DNA of 13,689 nucleotides from DATGYC01 sp035298385 (GTDB lineage Bacteria; Bacillota; Sulfobacillia; Symbiobacteriales; Symbiobacteriaceae): assembly GCA_035298385.1 (NCBI GenBank), contig DATGYC010000356.1, forward strand, positions 1-13,689. Reading direction: 5' to 3'. The position numbers and the translations under genes were made by a program. Positions 7,587 through 13,629 of the stretch are shown here, piece by piece; the first letter of the stretch is position 1; the number at the start of each line of letters is the position of its first letter. The notes beneath the pieces are model-generated. The model saw only the letters and a list, made by a program, of their open reading frames with translations, searched no databases and was not told where the DNA came from.

Positions 7587-8762
7587 TCACCGCAGCCCCC
7601 CTCGTCGCAAGACCATCGCTGTGGCACTGGCGCCCGATCCGCCCATGTTGTAGGCCAGCCCCACCTCCGCCCCTGCCACCTGCCGGGCCGGCTCGACCTC
7701 CCCCCGCAACTGCCCGAAGAGCTCCACCACCTGCCCAACCCCCGTCGCCCCGATCGGGTGCCCCTTCGCCTTCAACCCCCCCGATGGATTGACCGGAAGC
7801 CGACCGCCAAGGCCAAACTCCCCCGCCGCCAACCGGGCGCCCGCCTCCGGCAACGAGCAGAACCCTAACTCCGCATAGGCGATCAACTCCGCCACCGTAA
7901 AGCAGTCATGCACCTCAGCCAGATCCAGCTCACTCGGCCCGACCCCCGCCTGCCGGTAGGCCGCTGCCGCCGCCCGCTGGGCCGCCGGGAGCCGGGTGAT
8001 CGAAGGCCGGGCGTGCAGCGCCAGGCTATCGGTCGCCGCACCGACTCCAGCCACCTCGATCGGACAGCTTGCGAAGTCCGGCGCCAGGTCCGCATCCACC
8101 ACCAGGACGGCAGCCGCCCCATCCGCCGTCGGACAGCAGTCATAGAGGCCCAGCGGCGAGGCCACCAGCGGGGCGCCCAGCGCCTGCTCCAGGCTGATCG
8201 GGCTCCGCAGCATCGCCTTCGGATTGAGCGCCCCCTGCGCATGGTTCTTCACGGCCACGCGCGCCAGGTCTGCCCGGGTCAGCAGACCCTCCGCCAACAA
8301 CCGAGAGGCGATCAAGCCAAAGACGCCGGCAAAGGTCAGCCCCGCCAGCCGCTCATACTCCGTATCGCCCGAGATCCCGAGCCAGTACCGCCCCTTCTCA
8401 CCCGAGACGTCCCGCATCTTCTCGACCCCGGCAGCCAGGGCGACCGAGACCTGCCCGCTCGCCACCGCCATGATCGCCTGCAGGAGGGCGAAACCGCCTG
8501 AGGCGCAGGCGCTCTCGACGTGCAGGGCTGGCACCGGTGGCAACCCGGCATACTCCATGAGTGCCGGGGCCAGGTTGCCGAGCTGCATCCCCTGCCCGCC
8601 GCTCAGGCAGCCAATGTAAGCGACCTCCACCCGATCCGGGCTCCAGCCACGCTCGACCGAGTCCCCCATCGCCGTGACCGCCTCAGCGAAGAGCTCCTTG
8701 ATCCCCTTCGTCGGGTGCGCACCAAAGGCGGTCTGCCCGGCGCCCACGATCGCTACCCGCAT
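7587..8762 (-). CDS. Thiolase, SCP-x / archaeal acetoacetyl-CoA thiolase type
   Basis: 391 residues, full length. The nucleophilic cysteine is Cys86 in ESACASGG. HDCFTVAE supplies His285, and GGLKAKGHPIGATG (328-341) supplies His335. The C-terminal loop is NMGGSGASATAMVL, the SCP-x/archaeal form, without the second cysteine of biosynthetic thiolases. It would cleave a beta-ketoacyl-CoA with CoA, or condense two acyl-CoAs. Known relatives with DUF35 partners are archaeal acetoacetyl-CoA thiolase and BbsB (benzoylsuccinyl-CoA thiolysis). The ATG overlaps the end of the OYE gene by 10 bases, and the HMGCS-like gene starts one base after its stop, so these genes are translated as a block. In this degradative operon the thiolytic direction is more likely. 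The acyl substrate is unknown. Confidence 0.92.
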   Translation of the reverse strand: MRVAIVGAGQTAFGAHPTKGIKELFAEAVTAMGDSVERGWSPDRVEVAYIGCLSGGQGMQLGNLAPALMEYAGLPPVPALHVESACASGGFALLQAIMAVASGQVSVALAAGVEKMRDVSGEKGRYWLGISGDTEYERLAGLTFAGVFGLIASRLLAEGLLTRADLARVAVKNHAQGALNPKAMLRSPISLEQALGAPLVASPLGLYDCCPTADGAAAVLVVDADLAPDFASCPIEVAGVGAATDSLALHARPSITRLPAAQRAAAAAYRQAGVGPSELDLAEVHDCFTVAELIAYAELGFCSLPEAGARLAAGEFGLGGRLPVNPSGGLKAKGHPIGATGVGQVVELFGQLRGEVEPARQVAGAEVGLAYNMGGSGASATAMVLRRGGLR

Positions 8763-10210
8763 GCGCCACCCTCCTCCGGCAACGCAAAGTCAGGCAGCAC
8801 CATCTGGACCGTCGCCACGTCAGAGAGGGCCGAGTGATTGCCCGCCCCATCATAGGCCTGCACCATGTAGTGCCACGTCGCCCCCGCCGTGGCGGTCTGG
8901 TCCGTGTAGCCGACCATATTCCCCGCCCAGAGCCGCTCCCAGTTCGCCCCATCCTCCGAGCGGAAGATCTCGTAGCCCATCACGCCAGACGCCGCTGCTG
9001 CCCGCTTCCAGCCGAGGCGCACCCCAATGGGCCGCACATCCGCCGTCAGGTCCGCCCCACCAATCCAGGCCGGTACTGACCAATCGCCCCCCTCAGGTGC
9101 ATGCAGCGCATCCTTCGGCCAGAGGAAGCAACGCACCTGGCGGAAGTTCTCATCCAGGTTCTTGCAGACGTTGCAGTAGATGCAGCGCACCACCCGCTCC
9201 GCCTCGCCCTCCCGCCACTTCTTCGGCAGGTCTGGATCGGCCAAGAGCCCCCGGGCCATCCCAATCAGGTCCGCTCGGCCCTCAGCCAAGATCCCCTCCG
9301 CCATCGCCTGCGTAGCGATCTTGCCCGCCGCCAGCACCGGGGTCTGCAGCCCATGTTCCACCAGGTAGCGCTTAACGCCGTCGGCCATGTAGAGGTTGAT
9401 GCCGTCCGGAAACTCATGTGAGGGCATGCAGCGATCCCCGCTGTAGCCCGTGTACGGATAGGGCGGCTGCCCCTCCCGCGGTACGTGATCCTCAAACTTA
9501 CCGCCGGCGCTCAGGCTGATGTAGTCGGCGCCCAGCCGGGCCAGCCGCAGGGCGATCGCCCTCGCCTCGTTCGTGCTGTAACCGCCCTTGATGCACTCGT
9601 CACCCAGGAAGCGGACCCCGACCGCAAAGTCGTCGCCGACGGAGTTGCGCACGGCCGTGATCACCTCGCTGGCGAGGCGAAGGCGCCCCTCCAGCCCCTT
9701 GCCGTAGCCATCCGTCCGCCCATTCCGCTTCGAGAGGAAGGAGGAGAGCGTATAGGCGTGGGCCATATGCAACTCCACGCCATCCATCCCCGCCATCCGG
9801 GCCCGATAGGCCGCCGCCGCATACTGCCGGACGATGGCGTGAATCTCCGCCTCCGTCAGCATCTCAACCGTCTGGCGCCAGCCACTACGTGAAACCTTCA
9901 GGAAGTGGATGATCTGGGGCACGACCTTCGAATGACTCGTTGCATGGATCTGGCGGGCGAGCTCGGTCAGCCCCGGCAGGAAGCGATCATCCGCGATGCG
10001 CAAGAGTGGCCCACTCTTGGCATCATGGACCGCCATCGCCTCCAGGACGATCAGGCCGACCTCGCCCTTCGCGAACCGCACGTACCGATCCAAGATCGCC
10101 TGATTCACATGCCCATCCTCGCCGGAGAGGCGGGTCACCATCGCCGTCAGGGCCAGTCGATTCGCGAGGCGCATGCGGCCGATCTGCAGCGGGGTAAAGA
10201 GCAGGGACAC
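8753..10210 (-). CDS. Old Yellow Enzyme-family flavin reductase with Fe-S cysteines and a C-terminal fibronectin-III-like domain
   Basis: 485 residues from a GTG at 10210, with AAAGGGGG about 8 bases upstream. Residues 1-340 form the FMN TIM barrel: FTPLQIGRMRLANRL at the N terminus, GVELHMAHAYTLSSFLS (144-160) with His148, His151 and Tyr153 at the active site, and GRADLIGMARGLLADPDL (311-328) for FMN phosphate. Cys343, Cys346, Cys349 and Cys361 have the spacing of the 4Fe-4S ligands of 2,4-dienoyl-CoA/2-enoate reductases. Those relatives continue into an FAD/NAD(P)H domain. Here residues 376-470 instead read as one fibronectin-III-like module (VRLGWKRA, YEIFRSEDGANWERL, YMVQAYDGAGNHSALSD). 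There is no signal peptide. It is the first gene of the operon. Reduction of a conjugated or dearomatised CoA ester is likely; the electron donor is unclear. Confidence 0.88.
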   Translation of the reverse strand: MSLLFTPLQIGRMRLANRLALTAMVTRLSGEDGHVNQAILDRYVRFAKGEVGLIVLEAMAVHDAKSGPLLRIADDRFLPGLTELARQIHATSHSKVVPQIIHFLKVSRSGWRQTVEMLTEAEIHAIVRQYAAAAYRARMAGMDGVELHMAHAYTLSSFLSKRNGRTDGYGKGLEGRLRLASEVITAVRNSVGDDFAVGVRFLGDECIKGGYSTNEARAIALRLARLGADYISLSAGGKFEDHVPREGQPPYPYTGYSGDRCMPSHEFPDGINLYMADGVKRYLVEHGLQTPVLAAGKIATQAMAEGILAEGRADLIGMARGLLADPDLPKKWREGEAERVVRCIYCNVCKNLDENFRQVRCFLWPKDALHAPEGGDWSVPAWIGGADLTADVRPIGVRLGWKRAAAASGVMGYEIFRSEDGANWERLWAGNMVGYTDQTATAGATWHYMVQAYDGAGNHSALSDVATVQMVLPDFALPEEGGACG

Positions 10211-10273
10211 CTCAGTCGCCCCCTTTCACCTCATCCAGGGTTTGAAGCCCATACTGCTAGCTAATGCACCTTC

Positions 10274-10303
10274 GTTGTACCATATGAATCTATTTTCGGT
10301 CAA
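10274..10303 (-). promoter_or_regulatory. Sigma-A-type promoter of the catabolic operon
   Basis: On the minus strand a -35 box TTGACC (10303-10298) and a -10 box TACAAC (10279-10274) are separated by 18 bases. This places the start of transcription near 10267 and gives a leader of roughly 57 bases to the OYE start codon. The surrounding intergenic DNA is clearly AT-richer than the genes. A dyad GGGTTTGAAGCCC lies in the leader at 10238-10250, and a direct repeat of GTAAC with an 11-base period lies upstream at 10315-10330. Both are possible regulator sites, with no further support. The -10 box matches consensus at four of six positions. Confidence 0.55.
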
Positions 10304-10314
10304 TAAACGTTTTA

Positions 10315-10336
10315 GTAACTGCTACGTAACTTCCGG
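10315..10336. promoter_or_regulatory. Candidate activator site upstream of the operon promoter
   Basis: GTAAC occurs at 10315-10319 and 10326-10330, one helical turn apart. The second copy runs into ACTTCCGG (10329-10336), a word that recurs in the ridA/monooxygenase intergenic region. The position, about 12 to 33 bases upstream of the -35 box, suits an activator. No regulator gene is in the window. Confidence 0.25.
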
Positions 10337-10344
10337 GTGATGAA

Positions 10345-10381
10345 TAGAGAAAGACCCGCACCTTTCGCTAGATGCGGGTCT
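10345..10381 (-). terminator. Intrinsic terminator of the RidA-family gene
   Basis: AGACCCGCA at 10352-10360 and TGCGGGTCT at 10373-10381 form a perfect 9-base-pair stem with a 12-base loop. Read on the minus strand, the stem is followed by TTTCTCTATT, a moderately T-rich tail. It starts 15 bases after the stop codon of the RidA-family gene. It should separate that gene from the large operon downstream, which has its own promoter. Confidence 0.75.
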
Positions 10382-10395
10382 ACGGCTCACGTATG

Positions 10396-10800
10396 TTACT
10401 TCCCCAGGAAGGCCTCACACTCGATCTCCAGCACGGCATCGGGGTCGAAGAGCGACGCCACTCCGAGTAAGGCCATCGCTGGATAGTGGCGCCCAAGGCG
10501 GCGTTGCCAGACCTGTCCTAGCTCGGGCAGGAGCTCTCGGTAGCGTTCCATCTGGGTAGTGAAGATCCGCATCCGGGCGATCTGCTCGACCTGGCCTCCG
10601 GCGTACTCCACCGCCGCCCGGACGTTCAGCAGGGCGCGGTCCATCTGACCGAGCAGATCATGCGGGTGGGTGATGGCGCCGGTCTCATCCATCCCCGTTA
10701 CCCCGCCGAGCAGGAGACAGGTACCGCCAGGACCCGTGATCCGCGAGAGATGGGCGTAACCGACCGGACGGCTAAAGAAGGGCGGGTTAACAAACTCCAT
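10396..10800 (-). CDS. RidA/YjgF/UK114-family protein, atypical (no imine-binding arginine)
   Basis: 134 residues from the ATG at 10800, chosen for the GGAGGT box 6 bases upstream and because it gives the normal family length; the reading frame stays open to 10935 but that part has no family features. The Rid fold is recognisable: LLLGGVTGMDETGAI in the first half, LLNVRAAVEYAGG in the long helix, RMRIFTT, and the C-terminal strand VLEIECEAF. In canonical RidA, Arg105 (ARSCVEV) binds the carboxylate of the imino acid; here the matching residue is Met109 (AMALLGV). So it is probably not a general 2-iminoacid deaminase but one of the divergent Rid subfamilies, some of which sit in aromatic or amine degradation clusters (2-aminomuconate deaminase is a Rid member). 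A role on a cyclic enamine formed by the neighbouring monooxygenase is an inference. Confidence 0.85.
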   Translation of the reverse strand: MEFVNPPFFSRPVGYAHLSRITGPGGTCLLLGGVTGMDETGAITHPHDLLGQMDRALLNVRAAVEYAGGQVEQIARMRIFTTQMERYRELLPELGQVWQRRLGRHYPAMALLGVASLFDPDAVLEIECEAFLGK

Positions 10801-10822
10801 GGACGCACCTCCATGCGCTCTT

Positions 10823-10860
10823 ACTTCCGGATTCGGCTCGACAGTTCCTTCCCACTTCCG
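10823..10860. promoter_or_regulatory. Repeated ACTTCCG words between the divergent ridA-like and monooxygenase genes
   Basis: ACTTCCG occurs at 10823-10829 and 10854-10860, 31 bases (about three helical turns) apart, upstream of the RidA-family gene. A third copy is at 10329-10335 upstream of the main operon promoter. Three copies in under 500 bases of intergenic DNA suggest a shared half-site. I could not find a convincing -35/-10 pair for the RidA-family gene itself. Confidence 0.3.
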
Positions 10861-10907
10861 AACCAACGTCAGAAAAGAAGGACAAATAAGAGCGATTCGA
10901 TGAATAC

Positions 10908-10934
10908 TTGGGGACCGGACCAGTAGGCTATACA
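10908..10934 (+). promoter_or_regulatory. Possible promoter of the monooxygenase gene
   Basis: TATACA at 10929-10934 is a fair -10 box. The best -35 candidate is TTGGGG at 10908-10913, with a short 15-base spacer. Transcription would begin near 10941, leaving a short leader that carries the GAGGGGGGA ribosome binding site at 10951-10959. The -35 match is poor, so an activator may be needed. Confidence 0.3.
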
Positions 10935-10966
10935 TCTACCGGAACGCTGACGAGGGGGGAACCTGA

Positions 10967-12607
10967 TTGACGCCGCTACGCATCGGCATCCTGGGCGCCG
11001 GCCCGGCAGGCCTCTACGCCGCCCTGCTTTTGAAGCGCCAAAACCCAGACCACCAAGTGACCGTCATCGAGCGCAACCCGGCCGGCGCCACCTTCGGCTT
11101 CGGGGTGGTCCTCTCCGACCGGACCCTCGAGAACTTCCGGAAGGCCGACCGGGCTACCTTCAATGCGATCACCGCCCACCAGGCCACCTGGGAGGCGATT
11201 CAGGTCTTCCATCGAGCGAAGGCACGTGCCAAGGGCGCCCCGGTCGTCTGCGGCGGCCACACCTATTCGGGCATCGCCCGGCAACAACTCCTCACGATCC
11301 TCCAGCGCCGCTGCGAGGCGCTCGGCGTCAACCTCCAATTCGAAAGAGAGCTGACCGAGCTTAGCGCCTTTGGCGATGTCGACCTGCTCATCGCCGCCGA
11401 CGGCGTCAACAGCCTCGTCCGGCGTACCTATCCGGAAGCGTTCGGTACCACGGTCGAACGGGGCAACTCCAGGTACATCTGGTTGGGCGTCAAGTGGATC
11501 CCCACCGCCTTCACCTTCATCTTCCACCAGACGAAGCACGGCCTCTTCCAGGCACACATCTACCCATTCGACAAGGAGACCAGCACCTGCATTGTGATGT
11601 GCCGGGATGAGACCTGGCAGAAGGCCGGGCTGCACCAGCTCGATGAGGCCGGCTCGGTGCAGTTCTGCCAGAACCTGCTGCGGCCCTATCTGGGCGACGT
11701 CCCCTTCCTGGCTAACCGCTCGCTCTGGTCGACCTTCCAGACCGTCAAGAACCAACGCTGGTCCCACGGGCCGATCGTCCTGCTCGGGGATGCCGCCCAC
11801 ACGGCTCACTGGTCGATCGGCTCCGGGACGAAACTCGCCATGGAGGATGCGATCGCGCTCGTGGGCGCCCTCGGTCGAAAGCGAACCGTGCCCCAAGCCC
11901 TTGCCGCCTACGAGCAGGAGCGGCGCCCCATCGTCGAGAAACTGCAGGCGGCGGCTCGGATTAGTGAACTCGCCTGCGAGAACGTCGAGAGCGCCATCCA
12001 CCTCGATCCGATCCCCTTCACCTTCCAACTGCTGACGCGCAGCGGCCGGCTTGACTATGAAGAACTGCGCAAGCGAGACCCCGTCTTCATCGAGCAGGTC
12101 GACCGCTGGTTTAGGCCGCAGGGTGTGGACCCGTTCGATGACTGGCTGAGACCGGATGCGGAGGATGAGGCCGATCACTGGATCTTGCCGCCAGCCGAGC
12201 CTACCGTCACCCGGCCGGCCCTCTCACAACTGAGGACGGGCGCCGCCACCTTCCCGAACCGATTGGTGCTCAAACTGGATAGCCTGGACTGGGAGGACCT
12301 GTACAAAGCCTTCTGGGCTACCTACCGAACCAGACCGGGCATGCTCCTCTTCCTGAACCTCCCGCCCGAGGCGGCCACGGAACAAGATCTCCTCGCTTAC
12401 TGTCAGTACATCTGGGCTGACACCCGCTGCCCCGTCGCACTGAGACTGCCCGCAGAGCCGGATGAGCCGGCCCCACGCCTGATTCTGCTCGCCCCGAATG
12501 GACCTCAGCCTCTGACCATGCCAACCCTCCCCGCTGCTGATCTGAACGAGGCGAACACGATCATCGCGGGCGCCCGTGCCGACCTCTGCCTGCTGCGATT
12601 CCCGTAA
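10967..12607 (+). CDS. Aryl-CoA flavin monooxygenase (salicylyl-CoA 5-hydroxylase / 2-aminobenzoyl-CoA monooxygenase type) with remnant reductase domain
   Basis: 546 residues from a TTG at 10967, 7 bases after GAGGGGGGA. It is an FAD hydroxylase: GAGPAG dinucleotide loop (10-15), FGFGVVLSDRTLENFRKAD (43-61), DG at 145-146, and GDAAHTAHWSIGSGTKLAMEDAIAL (274-298). The same blocks occur in the N-terminal half of the bifunctional aryl-CoA monooxygenase/reductase of aerobic 2-aminobenzoate degradation (about 770 residues), which hydroxylates the CoA-bound ring at C5 and then reduces it with a C-terminal OYE domain. Here the hydroxylase ends near residue 385. Residues 422-546 then keep only scraps of an OYE domain: ATFPNRLVLK (427-436) resembles its first strand, and NEANTIIAGARADLCLLRFP (527-546) its last FMN-binding strand. 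The roughly 300 residues expected between them are about 90. The reductase half is probably non-functional. Confidence 0.9.
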   Translation: MTPLRIGILGAGPAGLYAALLLKRQNPDHQVTVIERNPAGATFGFGVVLSDRTLENFRKADRATFNAITAHQATWEAIQVFHRAKARAKGAPVVCGGHTYSGIARQQLLTILQRRCEALGVNLQFERELTELSAFGDVDLLIAADGVNSLVRRTYPEAFGTTVERGNSRYIWLGVKWIPTAFTFIFHQTKHGLFQAHIYPFDKETSTCIVMCRDETWQKAGLHQLDEAGSVQFCQNLLRPYLGDVPFLANRSLWSTFQTVKNQRWSHGPIVLLGDAAHTAHWSIGSGTKLAMEDAIALVGALGRKRTVPQALAAYEQERRPIVEKLQAAARISELACENVESAIHLDPIPFTFQLLTRSGRLDYEELRKRDPVFIEQVDRWFRPQGVDPFDDWLRPDAEDEADHWILPPAEPTVTRPALSQLRTGAATFPNRLVLKLDSLDWEDLYKAFWATYRTRPGMLLFLNLPPEAATEQDLLAYCQYIWADTRCPVALRLPAEPDEPAPRLILLAPNGPQPLTMPTLPAADLNEANTIIAGARADLCLLRFP

Positions 12608-12616
12608 CGACCAAAG

Positions 12617-12645
12617 ACCGCCCTCCGACTTGGCCGGAGGGCGGT
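12617..12645. terminator. Bidirectional intrinsic terminator between monooxygenase and xerD
   Basis: A perfect 11-base-pair stem (12617-12627 with 12635-12645) encloses a 7-base loop between two convergent genes. On the plus strand it is followed by TCGTATTA; on the minus strand by CTTTGGT. The tails are weak in T, but the GC-rich stem and the convergent setting support a shared terminator. Confidence 0.8.
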
Positions 12646-12650
12646 TCGTA

Positions 12651-13535
12651 TTAGGCCCGCGGATGGGTCCGGGCGTAGACTTCCTTCAGCCGTCCCTTCG
12701 TCACGTGGGTGTAGATCTGCGTCGTCGAGATGTCCGCATGGCCGAGCATCTCCTGGACCGAACGCAGGTCCGCCCCGTTCTCCAAGAGGTGGGTTGCGAA
12801 GGAGTGGCGCAGGGTGTGCGGTGTGATCTCCTTCTCAATCTTCGCGTCATCCGCATACTTCTTGACGATCTTCCAGAAGCCCTGGCGGGTGAGCCGGTGC
12901 CCATGGTGGTTGACGAAGAGAGCCTGCTCCACGTCAAGCTTGACCAAACGCATCCGGGCCCGCTCCAGGTACTCAGCGCAGGACTGGATCGCCAGGGAGC
13001 CGAGCGGCACGATCCGCTCCTTGGCGCCCTTGCCCGAGCAGCGGATGTAGCCCATCTCCAGGTTAACATCGACCACGGAGAGTGAGACTAACTCCGAGAC
13101 GCGGATGCCTGTGGCGTAGAGTAGCTCCAGCATCGCCCGGTCACGCATGCCAGCCGGCTGGGCCGGATCGGGTTGGGCGAGCAACCGCTCGACCTCCCGC
13201 ACAGTCAGGACCTTGGGCAGTCGCTTCTCTAGCTTGGGCGACTCCAAGTTTGCGGTCGGATCCTGGTTGATCCGGCGCTCCCTTAGGAGAAACTGATAGA
13301 AAGCCTTCAGCGCAGCGAGGCGGCGGGCGATCGTTGCGGTCGCCTTCCCCTGGCCCTGCAGGTGCAACAGGTAAGCGACAACCGTCGAACGGGAGACGGC
13401 ATCAAGCGCCCCGCTGTCCGCCTCAAGGTACTCCGAGTACTGGCGGAGGTCGCGCCCGTAGGACTCCAGCGTATTTGTAGCGAGCCCACGCTCAACGCTC
13501 AGGTAAGTAATAAATTCGTGGATCAACTGATTCAT
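12651..13535 (-). CDS. xerD: Tyrosine recombinase XerD
   Basis: 294 residues, the normal XerC/XerD size. The N-terminal SAM-like DNA-binding domain (about 1-90) begins MNQLIHEFITYLSVERGLA. The catalytic domain has the full set: Arg145 (ATGIRVSEL), Lys169 (SGKGAKERIVPLG), His240 and Arg243 (HTLRHSFATHL), His266 (LGHADISTTQ) and the nucleophile Tyr275 (IYTHV). It resolves chromosome dimers at dif together with a partner recombinase. Length and sequence fit the chromosomal enzyme rather than a phage or island integrase, and it most resembles Bacillota XerD as I recall them. The ATG at 13535 has AAGGGGA upstream. XerC and XerD are hard to tell apart by eye, so the D assignment is tentative. It probably marks the core-genome edge of the catabolic cluster. 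Confidence 0.9.
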   Translation of the reverse strand: MNQLIHEFITYLSVERGLATNTLESYGRDLRQYSEYLEADSGALDAVSRSTVVAYLLHLQGQGKATATIARRLAALKAFYQFLLRERRINQDPTANLESPKLEKRLPKVLTVREVERLLAQPDPAQPAGMRDRAMLELLYATGIRVSELVSLSVVDVNLEMGYIRCSGKGAKERIVPLGSLAIQSCAEYLERARMRLVKLDVEQALFVNHHGHRLTRQGFWKIVKKYADDAKIEKEITPHTLRHSFATHLLENGADLRSVQEMLGHADISTTQIYTHVTKGRLKEVYARTHPRA

Positions 13536-13588
13536 CCAGCATCCCCTTCGCGCGCCTTTTGTGGTAAGGATTCTCCATTACGGGGCGA

Positions 13589-13629
13589 ATTATGCGTAGG
13601 CGAGCGTTGTTTTCGTAAATTCTACGAAA
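13589..13629 (-). promoter_or_regulatory. xerD upstream region: -10-like box and 19-base palindrome
   Basis: On the minus strand CATAAT (13594-13589) matches five of six -10 positions; no good -35 is seen. About 17 bases upstream lies TTTCGTA-AATTC-TACGAAA (13611-13629), a perfect inverted repeat with 7-base arms and a 5-base spacer. It overlaps where the -35 box would be, as a repressor site would. The rest of 13536-13689 holds no ORF that I can support. Confidence 0.4.

Noticed and set aside
7586..7738. N-terminal extension of the HMGCS-like protein
   Set aside because: It would overlap the thiolase gene by about 150 bases and reads as Trp/Arg/Gly-rich shadow sequence. The internal ATG has a ribosome binding site and typical operon spacing.
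10801..10935. N-terminal extension of the RidA-family protein
   Set aside because: Exceeds the normal family length and has no Rid features; GGAGGT sits just before the ATG at 10800.
10976..12178. Open frame of 400 codons on the minus strand opposite the monooxygenase
   Set aside because: Antisense shadow; the plus-strand frame has full flavin monooxygenase motifs and a good ribosome binding site.
12651..13535. XerD as an integrase that moved the cluster as a genomic island
   Set aside because: Length and sequence fit the chromosomal dimer-resolution enzyme, and no tRNA, attachment-site repeats or excisionase are nearby.
13611..13629. Palindrome near xerD as a dif site
   Set aside because: dif has two 11-base arms around a 6-base centre with typical half-sites; this repeat has 7-base arms and a 5-base spacer and lacks those half-sites.
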